DNA from: Chitinophaga sp. 180180018-3 | Lineage (GTDB): Bacteria > Bacteroidota > Bacteroidia > Chitinophagales > Chitinophagaceae | DNA: 64,000 nucleotides | Direction: 5' to 3' | Assembly (NCBI RefSeq): GCF_037893185.1 | Contig: NZ_CP140772.1 | Coordinates: forward strand, 6,014,001 to 6,078,000 | Shown here: piece after piece, positions 43,330-53,496 of the stretch | Position numbering within the stretch: the first letter of the stretch is position 1 | Layout of the letters: every line of letters begins with the position of its first letter | The notes under the pieces: model-generated | Told to the model about the DNA's origin: nothing | The model's database searches: none | The model's input: only the letters and a program-made list of their open reading frames with translations | Translations under genes and position numbers: made by a program

Positions 43330-44730
43330 CTACCCTGCAATTTCCTTCAGGATGCGCAGTTCTTTAGGGTAATAATTATTCATACGGTTAGGCAGAAATT
43401 TTGCCCAGCCCAGGCTCATGTTCTCATACTTTACCAGCGCCCAGCCTCTTACATCCGTACCAATACCCGGATCTTCCTTGCGCAGGTATTGCAAGGCCTG
43501 TTTCAGATCCAGGGATACTGCAGCCAGACTTGGGTTGCAGAGCATACTGGCTGCCAGCTGATGATCGGGAATCAGTTCCTTAGGCCCTATCTGCCCTGCT
43601 TTGACACCTGCCTTGCGAATATACAATTGTTGTTGCAACAATGGCATTTCTGCTGCCACCATCGGTGATAAAATTAACACTTCATCCTGATGTGGGTAAT
43701 AACGATACCCCTCCGGCAGGTTCACCCAGGGCTTTATTACATCCTGTTGCTTCGCGTTCAGCCCGGCCTGTTTCTGCTCCTTAGGACGACGGAAATGCCC
43801 GCTGCCATGCTTACGGAAGGCAGCAATAAAAAAGCCTTCTCCCTTCAGCCGGTCCGGGTAAAACCGGTAGCCCGTACAATTTCGTTTATTCGTCACCGTT
43901 GTAACGATATCCCATGCATCATCCAGTGGAATCGGAATATTTGTTAGCTCAAAATGCGTAGCCAGCCAGTCGAGTATCTCCTCATCCTCAGCTGCTGAAA
44001 AAGAGCAGGTAGAGTAAATGACAACGCCACCATCTTTTACAGCCGGCAAAATATCTGCCAAAATCCGCTGCTGGCGTTGACTACATAACACTACATTTTC
44101 GGGCGACCATTCAGGGATCAGCTCCGGATCGCGGCGGAACAAGCCGGAACCCGAACAGGGCGCATCTACTACTACGAGGTCGAAATACCCATTGAGGGCC
44201 GAAAAGTCTCTCGGATCATTATTGGTTACCACCACATTGGCAGCCCCCCATTTAGTAAGGTTATCAGCCAGTAACGATGCCCGCGGCTTTATCACTTCGT
44301 TGGCTACCAGCAAACTGTTTTCACTGATCAACGACTGTAACAGGGTAGATTTACCACCGGGTGCGGCACAAAGATCCAGTATCTTCAACGGCTCATTAAG
44401 ATCCACGGCAGCACGTACTGCCTGTTTCAGGAACATGGAAGATGCCTCCTGCACATAATAAGCACCTGCATGAAAAAAAGGATCGAATGTAAAAGATGGT
44501 CGCGCCGGAAGATAATAACCAGTGCTGCTCCAGGGCACCCGCGTTGTTCCCGCCGGCGACAATGCAGTCAGTATTTTCTGCGACTGGTCAGTTGTCCCGG
44601 CTTTGATGGGGTTCAAACGTAATGAAGTAATTTTATCTGCAGCGGCATGCACCTGCTCAAATGTTTCCCGGTTGTATCCCGGAAGACCTGTTAACGAATC
44701 GAGCAGCGCTGCTGGTAATTGACTGGACAA
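43330..44730 (-). CDS. rRNA cytosine-C5 methyltransferase (RsmF/NOP2-Sun family)
   Basis: A 466-aa SAM enzyme. After an N-terminal RNA-contact region, the methyltransferase core has KILDLCAAPGGKSTLLQSL (about 113-131), VVTNNDPRDFSAL and VVVDAPCSGSGLFRRDPELI with the first catalytic Cys. VIYSTCSFSAAEDEEILDWL carries the second Cys. The C-terminal part (about 300-466) resembles the extra RNA-binding domains of RsmF. It likely modifies 16S rRNA; the exact site is not visible. The start is TTG at 44730, with no in-frame ATG nearby. Confidence 0.88.
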   Translation of the reverse strand: MSSQLPAALLDSLTGLPGYNRETFEQVHAAADKITSLRLNPIKAGTTDQSQKILTALSPAGTTRVPWSSTGYYLPARPSFTFDPFFHAGAYYVQEASSMFLKQAVRAAVDLNEPLKILDLCAAPGGKSTLLQSLISENSLLVANEVIKPRASLLADNLTKWGAANVVVTNNDPRDFSALNGYFDLVVVDAPCSGSGLFRRDPELIPEWSPENVVLCSQRQQRILADILPAVKDGGVVIYSTCSFSAAEDEEILDWLATHFELTNIPIPLDDAWDIVTTVTNKRNCTGYRFYPDRLKGEGFFIAAFRKHGSGHFRRPKEQKQAGLNAKQQDVIKPWVNLPEGYRYYPHQDEVLILSPMVAAEMPLLQQQLYIRKAGVKAGQIGPKELIPDHQLAASMLCNPSLAAVSLDLKQALQYLRKEDPGIGTDVRGWALVKYENMSLGWAKFLPNRMNNYYPKELRILKEIAG

Positions 44731-44784
44731 AGGAATTTTTTCCGCAAAAATAATGAAATCGTAGATTCCGTTTTCCGGATGCGG

Positions 44785-46251
44785 TCAAACTTCCTTAACG
44801 GCGCCTATCAGCTGCTGCAGTACGCCTTTGGCATCTCCAAACAACATGGAAGTTTTAGGCTGAAAGAAAAGATCGTTTTCTATACCCGCGTACCCGGGTT
44901 TCATACTGCGTTTGTTTACGATCACCACTTTGGCGTTCTCCACTTCCAGGATAGGCATGCCATATATGGGGCTGGACGGATCATTTTTGGCGGCGGGGTT
45001 TACCACATCGTTAGCACCCAATATCAGTACTGCATCTGTAGTAGGAAATTCTGCGTTGGCATCTTCCATCTCCAACAATTTTTCATAAGGTACATCTGCT
45101 TCCGCCAGCAGTACATTCATATGCCCTGGCATACGCCCTGCCACGGGATGTATGGCATATTTCACTTCCACGCCTTTTTCTTCCAGCAACTTCTCTAACT
45201 CATGACAGGCATGTTGCGCCTGGGCCACTGCCAGTCCATATCCCGGCACAATGATCACTTTGCCTGCATAGGCCAGCACTACTGCTGCATCATTCAGACT
45301 GATCTCTTTATAGCTGCCCTGCTCCTTCGCTCCCGCTCCCGCAACAGCAGCACCGCCACCAAAAGAGCCGATCAGCACATTTTTCAGCGAACGATTCATG
45401 GCCTTACACATGAGAATGGTAAGGATGGTTCCCGCAGAACCTACCAGAATACCGCCGGTGAGCATTACCGGGTTGTTATACAGAAACCCGCCGCAGGCCG
45501 CTGCCACACCGGTAAATGAATTCAGTAAAGAGATCACCACAGGCATATCCGCGCCGCCGATGGGCATAACAAACAACACGCCGTAGAACAATGCCAGCAA
45601 CAGGATGGTATAAAAAATAACCAGGCTGCTACCTCCGGAAGTATAAATACCAATCAGCCAGGCAGCCAATCCTACGATCAATATCAGCACTCCCAGGTTA
45701 AGAAGATGTTGCCCGCCAAAAGAAAAGTCCCGCACCTTCCCTGCCAGCTTGCCCCAGGCCACTACGCTTCCGGCACAGGAAACGGCGCCAATGATCAACC
45801 CCAGCAGGATAATGACCACCGTACCCACCGAATCATTCGATTCGAGGAGTTTCAGCACCAGGCCTGGATTTAATGTCCCGGCCGTGAGATTGTGTATCAT
45901 GTCGTGCAGGTGACTATACTCTACGATGGAGATCAGCGCTGCACAGGCACCACCCATCCCGTTAAACATGCTCACCATTTCAGGCATGGCCGTCATTTTC
46001 ACTTTCCGGGCAGCCATCACTCCTATTACGCCACCAATCAACAAACCGGCAAAGATCCAACCGTAATTATGCAATGGCTGCAGCTCCTCGGTACGATACA
46101 GGAAAATGGTACCGAAAATAGCGAAGCTCATCCCCACAGCGGCTACCATATTACCTTTGCGGGCGGTATCCGGTTTACTCAGCATTTTTAATCCAAGAAT
46201 AAATGTAACAGAGCCGATCAGGTAGATGATTGATAAGATGCTTGCACCCAT
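44785..46251 (-). CDS. pntB: NAD(P) transhydrogenase subunit beta
   Basis: A 488-aa membrane protein with about nine hydrophobic helices in residues 1-270 and a cytoplasmic NADP(H)-binding domain in the last 180 residues. That domain includes VIIVPGYGLAVAQAQHACHE, the conserved HPVAGRMPGHMNVLLAEADV and VINPAAK-like VLILGANDVVNPAA. With the alpha subunits it couples proton movement to hydride transfer between NADH and NADP. It is the third gene of the pntAA-pntAB-pntB operon. Confidence 0.96.
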   Translation of the reverse strand: MGASILSIIYLIGSVTFILGLKMLSKPDTARKGNMVAAVGMSFAIFGTIFLYRTEELQPLHNYGWIFAGLLIGGVIGVMAARKVKMTAMPEMVSMFNGMGGACAALISIVEYSHLHDMIHNLTAGTLNPGLVLKLLESNDSVGTVVIILLGLIIGAVSCAGSVVAWGKLAGKVRDFSFGGQHLLNLGVLILIVGLAAWLIGIYTSGGSSLVIFYTILLLALFYGVLFVMPIGGADMPVVISLLNSFTGVAAACGGFLYNNPVMLTGGILVGSAGTILTILMCKAMNRSLKNVLIGSFGGGAAVAGAGAKEQGSYKEISLNDAAVVLAYAGKVIIVPGYGLAVAQAQHACHELEKLLEEKGVEVKYAIHPVAGRMPGHMNVLLAEADVPYEKLLEMEDANAEFPTTDAVLILGANDVVNPAAKNDPSSPIYGMPILEVENAKVVIVNKRSMKPGYAGIENDLFFQPKTSMLFGDAKGVLQQLIGAVKEV

Positions 46252-46283
46252 TGAAATAGATTTTAGCTGTGAGCCATTCGCTG

Positions 46284-46592
46284 TTAGCGTTTCTTTTTGA
46301 ACATTTCAAGCATCCGGTCGGTTACCACGAAACCACCTACTACGTTGATAGTTCCCAGTATTACCGCCAGGAAACCGATGCCGAGTGCCAGGTAATTATC
46401 CGGCTCCGCTTTGCCCATCACGATGATGGCGCCGATGATAACAACGCCATGTATGGCATTGGCGCCGCTCATCAGAGGCGTATGCAGCACGGAGGGGACT
46501 CTGGATATCACTTCTATTCCAAGGAAAACAGAAAGGATAACAATATAGATCAGTTCATTGTGGCGCTCTAAAAAATCCAGAACAGTTTCCAT
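46284..46592 (-). CDS. pntAB: NAD(P) transhydrogenase subunit alpha 2 (membrane part)
   Basis: A 102-aa membrane protein with three hydrophobic helices (about 15-35, 44-65 and 70-92). It contains the PntA C-terminal pattern FLGIEVISRVPSVLHTPLMS and GANAIHGVVIIGAIIVMG. In this split form the membrane part of the alpha subunit is a separate protein. It lies 21 nt after pntAA and 32 nt before pntB. Confidence 0.94.
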   Translation of the reverse strand: METVLDFLERHNELIYIVILSVFLGIEVISRVPSVLHTPLMSGANAIHGVVIIGAIIVMGKAEPDNYLALGIGFLAVILGTINVVGGFVVTDRMLEMFKKKR

Positions 46593-46613
46593 GATAAACT
46601 TTTTTACAATCTT

Positions 46614-47744
46614 TTATGCAGGCTGCATCATGCTTTTCACACGGTCGTTCACTATTTCCCTGTTATGTGTGATGCAGGCTCCCTTCACGATATCATCATT
46701 AAAATCGAGATGCAGGGCTCCTTCTTTGGTAAGTATGAGCTTCAGAAAATTGAAAACATTCTTCGCATATAACTTGCTGGCGTCTGCCGGCATCGTAGCC
46801 GCCAGGTTGGAGTTGCCGATGATGGTCACTCCTTTCCGGGTCACGGTTTCATTGTTCCTCGTAGCGCTGGTGTTGCCGCCGGTGGCTGCGGCAAGGTCTA
46901 CTATTACGGAGCCGGGTTTCATCTGGTCCAGCATTTCATCAGTCACGAGTACCGGCGCTGGTTTCCCTGGTATCTGCGCAGTGGTGATCACAATATCTGC
47001 CTTCGCGATACTTTCGCTTATTCGTTGTTGTTGTAATTGTTTATAACTCTCAGTTTGCTCAACGGCATAACCTCCTCCTGTTGAAGCATCTGCTGCGCCG
47101 GCCACTTCAACGAACCTGGCGCCAAGGCTCATTACTTCTTCCTTAACTGCAGGACGGGTATCAAATACTTCCACTACCGCCCCCAGCCGGCGGGCAGTGG
47201 CTATTGCCTGCAGGCCGGCTACACCGGCCCCCAATATAAGCACCTTGGCAGGCGCTATGCTGCCTGCTGCCGTCATAAACATCGGGAAGTAACGGGAATA
47301 AGTATACGCTGCCAGCAGTACTGCTTTGTAGCCAGCTATATTGGCCTGAGAACTGAGCACATCCATTACCTGGGCACGGGTGGTACGGGGAATGGCATCA
47401 AGACTGAAAGTAGTAATCCCTCCCGATGCCCATTGCTCTGCTTCCTGCAGGTGGTAAAGCGGTTGTAAGATACCGGTAACAATCCGGCCGGGAGGCACCT
47501 GTGTGAGCTGCTCCCGGGAAAGCGGTTGCATGGAAAAAATGAGGTCGGCATTTACGAGGATATCAGTTTCACTTTTTATCAGAGCGCCGGCCTGCATATA
47601 GGCGTCGTCGTTATAGAAAGCGTTGTCGCCGGCCCCCTGCTCCACCCACACGGTTACCGACATTTGCTGCAGCTGCTTTACAATTTCTGGAACAAGGGAA
47701 ACCCTCGTTTCGCCGTTCTTTTCTTTTAAAATTCCTGCAATCAT
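46614..47744 (-). CDS. pntAA: NAD(P) transhydrogenase subunit alpha 1 (NAD-binding)
   Basis: A 376-aa soluble protein of the alanine dehydrogenase/PntA family. The N-terminus is AGILKEKNGETRVSLVPEIV. The Rossmann domain has KVLILGAGVAGLQAIATARR (about 178-197) and VEVFDTRPAVKEEVMSLGA. The mobile-loop region has ITTAQIPGKPAPVLVTDEML and SVIVDLAAATGGN. It binds NAD(H) and is the first gene of the pnt operon, 60 nt downstream of the hemG/Y-type gene. Confidence 0.95.
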   Translation of the reverse strand: MIAGILKEKNGETRVSLVPEIVKQLQQMSVTVWVEQGAGDNAFYNDDAYMQAGALIKSETDILVNADLIFSMQPLSREQLTQVPPGRIVTGILQPLYHLQEAEQWASGGITTFSLDAIPRTTRAQVMDVLSSQANIAGYKAVLLAAYTYSRYFPMFMTAAGSIAPAKVLILGAGVAGLQAIATARRLGAVVEVFDTRPAVKEEVMSLGARFVEVAGAADASTGGGYAVEQTESYKQLQQQRISESIAKADIVITTAQIPGKPAPVLVTDEMLDQMKPGSVIVDLAAATGGNTSATRNNETVTRKGVTIIGNSNLAATMPADASKLYAKNVFNFLKLILTKEGALHLDFNDDIVKGACITHNREIVNDRVKSMMQPA

Positions 47745-47804
47745 CTGGTGGAAATTTATATTGGAATTTAAAGAAAAAACGGCAACAAAGCGCTTTTTTT
47801 TCGC

Positions 47805-49151
47805 TTAATTTTTCTTCATGGAAAGCGCGAATGCAGCGGCATGCTGCAATAACGCAGGGATGGCAACACCCTGCATATAATTTCCGCCGATATGTATACC
47901 CGGATATTGTTGCTCAAAGGCAGCAATAGCCTGCCGTAATCCGGCGTAACCTCTGTTCAGCTGCGGAATGGCTTTATCCCAGCTGCTGAAACGCTGCATC
48001 ACTGGCGGGGCGGATAAATGCAGTAGCTGCGTGATTTCCCGGATCACTTCCTGCTGTAACGCCTCCGCACTCATTTGGCTAAACAACTGCTCCTGACGTG
48101 CGCCGCCCAGGAATACAGTGAACAGCACTTTCCCCTCCGGTGCTTTTTCCGGGAAAATAGCGGAGTTGCAGATAGCCCCCAGGAAATGTTTGTTTTCCGC
48201 ATTCGGTACCAGGAAACCAAAGCCTTCCAACGGCTGAGGCAGGGCCGTTGCATCGAAGCCCAGGTGCAGCACCCCCATGCGCGGATAATGTATCTGTTTC
48301 AGTAAAGCGGCAGTCTGCGCATCCAGCGATGCGATAATATCCGCTGTACGGTAAGCCGGTGTGGTCAGCACTACCTGCGATACGTGAAACGCAGCAGGTG
48401 CACCATTCTCCACAGCATTTACCATATAACCACCGTCGACCGGCTGAATATCTTTCAGAACAGTATTAAATCGTATGGGTGTATGAAGTTGTTGCTCGAG
48501 GCAGTCGGTCAGCGTCTGATTTCCTTTGCGGAAACTGATGATCTTACGGCCTCCCATCGCGGCTTTGTCTTTCATCAACCCTTTGGTAATACTCCCGTAT
48601 TCCTTTTCCCAGCGCGGTAACGCGGGCATTACTTCGGAGATACTCATAAGATCAGGATTACCTGCGTAGATGCCCGATAATACAGGATCAAACACATAGT
48701 CTGCTATCTCCCGGTTAAACCTCCTCGTTACAAATTCAGTGACAGTTTCTTCTTCCGGGCCTTGCGCAGGTTTCCTGAAACGTTCCGTAAATAGTTTCCA
48801 TTTACTGGCCCGGCTCAGATAAGGCGATGAAAGTATTTTGAAAGGATGTGGCGATACTCCGTGTAACTGGTTATTCCTTACCAGGAAACGATGCTTGCTG
48901 GCTGCGCTGGCTTGCAGGATCTCGCCTTCCAGCCCAAGCGTTTTAAAATACTGCAGTACTTCCGGCGTGGCGGCAATGGTGTTGGCACCTGCATCCAGCG
49001 TGAAACCATCTGCCTGCATGGATTTCATCACTCCTCCGGAATGATCCGATGCTTCCAGTAATAAGAAGGGTATGCCCTGCTGCTGGAGCTCATAAGCAAT
49101 ACTCAGCCCGGATAAACCGGCGCCTGCTATCAATACGGGTTTTTCAGACAT
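47805..49151 (-). CDS. hemG: Protoporphyrinogen oxidase (HemY/HemG type, FAD-dependent)
   Basis: A 448-aa flavoprotein. The N-terminal dinucleotide fold VLIAGAGLSGLSIAYELQQQ (about 6-25) is followed by the GGVMKSMQADGFTLDAGANT stretch. The C-terminal FAD closing motif is HIGGNYMQGVAIPALLQHAA. It oxidises protoporphyrinogen IX to protoporphyrin IX (some members use coproporphyrinogen III). Because hemF and a ferrochelatase are also present, the protoporphyrin route is the likelier one. It lies 9 nt after hemH in a two-gene heme unit, divergent from hemA. Gene naming varies (hemG or hemY). Confidence 0.92.
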   Translation of the reverse strand: MSEKPVLIAGAGLSGLSIAYELQQQGIPFLLLEASDHSGGVMKSMQADGFTLDAGANTIAATPEVLQYFKTLGLEGEILQASAASKHRFLVRNNQLHGVSPHPFKILSSPYLSRASKWKLFTERFRKPAQGPEEETVTEFVTRRFNREIADYVFDPVLSGIYAGNPDLMSISEVMPALPRWEKEYGSITKGLMKDKAAMGGRKIISFRKGNQTLTDCLEQQLHTPIRFNTVLKDIQPVDGGYMVNAVENGAPAAFHVSQVVLTTPAYRTADIIASLDAQTAALLKQIHYPRMGVLHLGFDATALPQPLEGFGFLVPNAENKHFLGAICNSAIFPEKAPEGKVLFTVFLGGARQEQLFSQMSAEALQQEVIREITQLLHLSAPPVMQRFSSWDKAIPQLNRGYAGLRQAIAAFEQQYPGIHIGGNYMQGVAIPALLQHAAAFALSMKKN

Positions 49152-49160
49152 AAGGAAAGT

Positions 49161-50204
49161 TTAAACAGCTTCTGTTGCTATGACCTTATTGCAATAATTT
49201 ACTACCGCTTTCACCCATAACGGGTGTATATTCAGACAAGGAATCATTGTGAATGTTTCTCCTCCGTTATTGAGGAAAGTATGCTTTCCTTCCACCGCTA
49301 TCTCCTCGAGGGTTTCCAGGCAGTCGGATACAAATGCCGGGCATGCTACCAGCAACCTGCGCTTTCCTTCTCCCGGCAAGGATTCCAGCCTGTTCACGGT
49401 GTATGGCTTCATCCACTCTTCGCGCCCCAGCCTCGACTGGAACGATACTCCCCACTTATCTTTTGGCAGGCCCAGCTTTGCTGCTACCAATTCAGAAGTG
49501 ATCGTTACCTGATGTCGGTAACAATAGTCGTGGGCCGCTGATTTAACATGACAGCAGTCATTTACCTTCATACAATGCGCCTTCGTAGGATCGCCTTTGT
49601 AAATATGTCTTTCCGGTAAACCATGATAGCTGAATAATACATAATCATACTCCTGTTGCAGGTACGGCCGCATACTCTCTGCCAGGGCATTGATGTATTC
49701 CGGCTCGTCGTAGTACGGAGGTATAACAGACAATTCAAATTTATACTTCTTCTTACGGTAAACCTCCTTTGCATGTTCCACTGCTGTTTCGTAAGACGAC
49801 ATCGCATAGTGCGGATACAACGGCAACAGGATCACCTGCTTCAAACCAGGGTTTTGCTTCAGCAGATTATCATAAGCTTCTTCCTGGCCCGGATTACCAT
49901 AACGCATGGCTACTTCCACCGGGATCTGCATATCGTTCTGCACCGCCTTCTGTAATTGCTTCGTTAATACGATCAGCGGCGATCCTTCCTCCCACCAGAT
50001 GGAAGCGTAAGCCTCGGCTGATTTAGCAGCACGCTTCGGCACAATCATCCCTTCAATTAATATTTTCCGGAACAACCACGGATAATCAATCACACGCTTA
50101 TCCATCAGAAACTCGATCAGATAACGCTTTACATCCGGTACTGCCGTGGAATCAGGCGATCCAAGGTTCATCAATACAATCCCAACATCAGATTTAGATA
50201 CCAT
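49161..50204 (-). CDS. hemH: Ferrochelatase
   Basis: With the ATG at 50204 the protein has 347 residues and starts at the conserved DVGIVLMNLGSPDS; the longer open frame to 50258 adds a hydrophobic stretch without family likeness. Metal and porphyrin residues appear in DYVLFSYHGLPERH (catalytic His) and SDCLETLEEIAVEG (catalytic Glu). VILLPLYPHYAMSSYETAVE is also conserved. It inserts Fe2+ into protoporphyrin IX, the last heme step. It is the first gene of the hemH-hemG unit. Confidence 0.95.
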   Translation of the reverse strand: MVSKSDVGIVLMNLGSPDSTAVPDVKRYLIEFLMDKRVIDYPWLFRKILIEGMIVPKRAAKSAEAYASIWWEEGSPLIVLTKQLQKAVQNDMQIPVEVAMRYGNPGQEEAYDNLLKQNPGLKQVILLPLYPHYAMSSYETAVEHAKEVYRKKKYKFELSVIPPYYDEPEYINALAESMRPYLQQEYDYVLFSYHGLPERHIYKGDPTKAHCMKVNDCCHVKSAAHDYCYRHQVTITSELVAAKLGLPKDKWGVSFQSRLGREEWMKPYTVNRLESLPGEGKRRLLVACPAFVSDCLETLEEIAVEGKHTFLNNGGETFTMIPCLNIHPLWVKAVVNYCNKVIATEAV

Positions 50205-50449
50205 TTTCTTCGAATTGGTGCAAAAGTAAATAAAAAGCCCGAAGCAGAAAACGTACAATCACAACAACATCATACCCGCTCCCTGCGGCCTCTCCGGGTA
50301 CTTGCGATTTGTAATTTTCAGCTGTAATTTTATCACCGGAAAAACGGAAAACTGTCATCCTTTTGTAAAGACAAAAACTGATAAAAATCATTTTTTCGTC
50401 GATATGATTACCAGTAGGAGAAATGACACACTAATGACAGCGAAACCCG

Positions 50450-50478
50450 TTTGTTTGAAGCGTATGAAAGTACTTTTG
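50450..50478 (+). promoter_or_regulatory. Promoter of the hemA operon
   Basis: TTTG at 50450-50453 and an exact TAnnTTTG element (TACTTTTG, 50471-50478) are 17 nt apart. The ATG of hemA is 24 nt further on. Confidence 0.65.
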
Positions 50479-50501
50479 CAACCGGAAGCTTATACTAGAA
50501 C

Positions 50502-51755
50502 ATGCAGGTCAGTCATTCAAAAGAAATAGCAAATTTTCATATTGTTGGGATCAACTATAAGAAAACAGACGCTGCTATCAGGGGGTTATACGCCATCAAC
50601 CAGGCACAGTATCACACACTCCTGGAGCAGGCGAAACAGGAACAATTAGACGATCTTTTTGTACTATCTACCTGTAACAGAACTGAATTGTACGGATTTG
50701 CTGCTAATCCCGGGCAGCTACTGGATTTGCTATGTAAAGAATCTAACGGAGAAAGAAGTCAGCTGGAAGAATTAGCGTATGTCAAATCAGGAGAAGACGC
50801 TGTCAGACACCTGTACCAGGTTGGCACAGGCCTGGATTCACAGATCCTGGGCGACTACGAGATCGTAGGCCAGATACGCAATGCTACCCGGTTCGCGAAA
50901 GAACAACAGCGTCTTGGTAGTTTCCTGGAACGACTGGTGAACAGCGTTTTCCAGGTTTCCAAATTAATCAAAACAGAAACAGGCCTCAGTAAAGGCACCG
51001 TATCAGTGGCTTTTGCTACTGTACGTATGCTGGAACGGATATGCCCTGATATAAAAGATAAAAAGATCGTGCTCATTGGTGTTGGCAAAATAGGCCGTAA
51101 TACCTGCAAGAACATGATCGGGTACCTGGGAGTGAAAGAGATCACACTCATCAATCGCACCACGAAAGTAGCTGCTGATTTTGCCGGCGAGCATGGGCTC
51201 AGATATGCGCCTTACGAGAATATGGTAAGCGAAATGCAGCAGGCAGATGTGATACTGGTGGCGTCCAATGCACCACAGCCTACTGTACTTGCGGAGCATC
51301 TTCGCAATACTTCTCCCAAACTGGTAGTGGACCTTTCCATCCCTTTCAATGTGGAAGCTGCCGTGGGCGAACTACCCGGTATTACACTGGTAAACGTGGA
51401 TGAACTCTCCAAAGTACAGGATGAAACATTGCAGAACAGGCTGGGTGAAGTACCCAAAGCCCTCGCTATCATCGAAGAGCATATGGAGGAGTTCCTTTAC
51501 TGGTACAAAATGCGCAAACACGCTGTAGTGTTGAAAGCGGTGAAAGACAAACTGCAGGAGATACACACGCGTGAAATACAACTTCAAAAAAACGGAGGCC
51601 ATTACAAACTGGAAGATGTGGAATTGGTATCCTCCCGTATTATACAGAAAATGATTAATCTCATGGCAGGCAAAGTGCGTAAGGAAACCGACAAGAGTGA
51701 TCTCTATATTGCCATGATCAACGATATTTTTGAGACAGGGGCTAACCAGGCATAA
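50502..51755 (+). CDS. hemA: Glutamyl-tRNA reductase
   Basis: A 417-aa NADPH enzyme of the C5 pathway. It has FHIVGINYKKTDAAIRGLYA, the catalytic Cys in VLSTCNRTELYGF (about 54-66), GTGLDSQILGDYEIVGQIR, the Rossmann motif IVLIGVGKIGRNTCKNM (about 187-203), and a C-terminal helical dimerisation region. It reduces Glu-tRNA(Glu) to glutamate-1-semialdehyde, committing to tetrapyrroles. It is the first gene of a seven-gene hem operon; hemC starts 3 nt after its stop. Confidence 0.96.
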   Translation: MQVSHSKEIANFHIVGINYKKTDAAIRGLYAINQAQYHTLLEQAKQEQLDDLFVLSTCNRTELYGFAANPGQLLDLLCKESNGERSQLEELAYVKSGEDAVRHLYQVGTGLDSQILGDYEIVGQIRNATRFAKEQQRLGSFLERLVNSVFQVSKLIKTETGLSKGTVSVAFATVRMLERICPDIKDKKIVLIGVGKIGRNTCKNMIGYLGVKEITLINRTTKVAADFAGEHGLRYAPYENMVSEMQQADVILVASNAPQPTVLAEHLRNTSPKLVVDLSIPFNVEAAVGELPGITLVNVDELSKVQDETLQNRLGEVPKALAIIEEHMEEFLYWYKMRKHAVVLKAVKDKLQEIHTREIQLQKNGGHYKLEDVELVSSRIIQKMINLMAGKVRKETDKSDLYIAMINDIFETGANQA

Positions 51756-51758
51756 GTA

Positions 51759-52679
51759 ATGGATAAAGTTATCAGGATAGGTACCAGAGAAAGTCAACTG
51801 GCATTGTGGCAGGCCAATCAGGTGAATAGTCTGCTCACCGCACAGGGTTACCGCACCGAACTGGTGCCCATCAAAAGTGAAGGCGATATTGATCTTGTAA
51901 CCCCGTTGTATGAAATCGGTGTTCAGGGTATTTTCACCAAAAGCCTCGACCTTGCACTACTCAATAACCGTATCGACGTTGCGGTGCATTCTTTTAAAGA
52001 CGTTCCTACCCAATTACCAACAGGCATCACACAGGCAGCCGTATTAAAACGCGGGCCGGTAAAGGATCTGCTGGTATATAAAAACAACACCGCATTCCTG
52101 GATCAATCCGGCTATATCGCCAATATCGCTACCAGCAGCGTACGCCGCAAAGCGCAATGGCTTCGCCGCTATCCGCAGCATCAGTTACACAATCTTCGTG
52201 GGAACGTAAATACCCGGCTGAAGAAACTCGCGGAAGAAAACTGGGATGGTGCTATTTTCGCCGTTGCAGGACTGGAAAGAATCAATGTCCGCCCCGCTAA
52301 TTCCATTGATCTCGACTGGATGCTGCCAGCCCCTGCACAGGGCGCAGTAGTGGCGGTATGCAGGGAAAATGACAGCTTCTGCCTCGAAGCATGCGCAGCA
52401 TTCAATGACCAGGAAACAGCGCTGGCAACACAGATAGAAAGAGAATTTTTACGTACCCTGATGGGCGGATGTACTACTCCCATCAGCGCATACGCCCATA
52501 TACAACACAATACCGTACATTTCAGTGGAGAGCTCTGCAGCCTCGACGGAACGCAGTTCTTCAGCGTTTCCAGAGAACTCCCGCTGTCAGCAGCAGCAGA
52601 TCTCGGAAAAGCAGCCGCAGAGGAAATTATGGCGCAGGGTGGCGCTGAAATTGTAGCTCAGATCAGAAATGCCAGATGA
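51759..52679 (+). CDS. hemC: Porphobilinogen deaminase (hydroxymethylbilane synthase)
   Basis: A 306-aa enzyme with IRIGTRESQLALWQANQVN near the N-terminus, GIFTKSLDLALL, VAVHSFKDVPTQLPTG, SVRRKAQWLRRYP and NVNTRLKKL. The dipyrromethane-cofactor Cys is in LMGGCTTPISAYA. It polymerises four porphobilinogens to hydroxymethylbilane. Its 3' end overlaps hemD by 11 bp. Confidence 0.96.
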   Translation: MDKVIRIGTRESQLALWQANQVNSLLTAQGYRTELVPIKSEGDIDLVTPLYEIGVQGIFTKSLDLALLNNRIDVAVHSFKDVPTQLPTGITQAAVLKRGPVKDLLVYKNNTAFLDQSGYIANIATSSVRRKAQWLRRYPQHQLHNLRGNVNTRLKKLAEENWDGAIFAVAGLERINVRPANSIDLDWMLPAPAQGAVVAVCRENDSFCLEACAAFNDQETALATQIEREFLRTLMGGCTTPISAYAHIQHNTVHFSGELCSLDGTQFFSVSRELPLSAAADLGKAAAEEIMAQGGAEIVAQIRNAR

Positions 52680-53496
52680 TAAAAAATACCGTGTACTTTG
52701 CACCAGGCCGCTGCCTGAGACCCTTCTGGCTGTAGCCCGGGAGAAAGGTATTGATATTGACATCCGGGAGTTTATACAGATCAAACCATTGACCAATACG
52801 GCCCTCAGAGGCACAACTCCGGCTCAATGGGGGATGGCTGCACCAGGCAGTTCCACCGCTACAGCTACCGGCTTTGTATCGGATATATTCCAGGCTCCCA
52901 ATATTTCTGTTTTTACAAGCGCCAATGCGTTAAAAGTATTGGAACAACATTACTTTCTCCCCTCCCGGTTCCGGCCCGGCAGCAATGAACTTAATACCTG
53001 CTTTAACACGGATAAGGCACTGATATGCTGTATATCCGGCAATACGCTGAAAAAAGCAGGCGAAGTTTTCAGAGAAGCTACCATACTGGCATCAGCACCG
53101 TATGGCAGTGAACTGGCGGCTGCCATCATCGCCAGAGGTGATATCAACACCGTGAATTTTTATTGCGGTAACCAACGCCGCGATGAACTCCCTGGTTTGC
53201 TGCGTGCCGCTGGTATTACCGTGAACGAATATGTGATATATGAAAATGCGGCAACACCGCAGGTGGTAGCGGACGACTATGATGGTATACTATTCTTCAG
53301 CCCCAGTGCGGTGAAGAGTTACCTGTCTGCCAACAGACTGCACCACAAAACCGTTTGCTTCGCAATCGGCAGAACTACTGCCACCACACTGCAGGAGCAT
53401 ACCGATAACAGGATCATCGTCAGCACCAGCACCTCCGATGAGAGCATGGTGCAAACAGCTATATTTTATTTTAACAACATTAACTGCTACGAATGA
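52669..53496 (+). CDS. hemD: Uroporphyrinogen-III synthase
   Basis: A 275-aa protein. The family is poorly conserved, so the call rests on position between hemC and hemE with overlaps on both sides (11 bp and 4 bp) and on typical features. These are an N-terminal [20 protein letters not shown], a [14 protein letters not shown] segment, and the late [24 protein letters not shown] stretch ([15 protein letters not shown]), with the TT..E near [11 protein letters not shown]. It cyclises hydroxymethylbilane with ring inversion. It is longer than usual (about 250), with an insertion near 45-65. Confidence 0.88.
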   Translation: MPDDKKYRVLCTRPLPETLLAVAREKGIDIDIREFIQIKPLTNTALRGTTPAQWGMAAPGSSTATATGFVSDIFQAPNISVFTSANALKVLEQHYFLPSRFRPGSNELNTCFNTDKALICCISGNTLKKAGEVFREATILASAPYGSELAAAIIARGDINTVNFYCGNQRRDELPGLLRAAGITVNEYVIYENAATPQVVADDYDGILFFSPSAVKSYLSANRLHHKTVCFAIGRTTATTLQEHTDNRIIVSTSTSDESMVQTAIFYFNNINCYE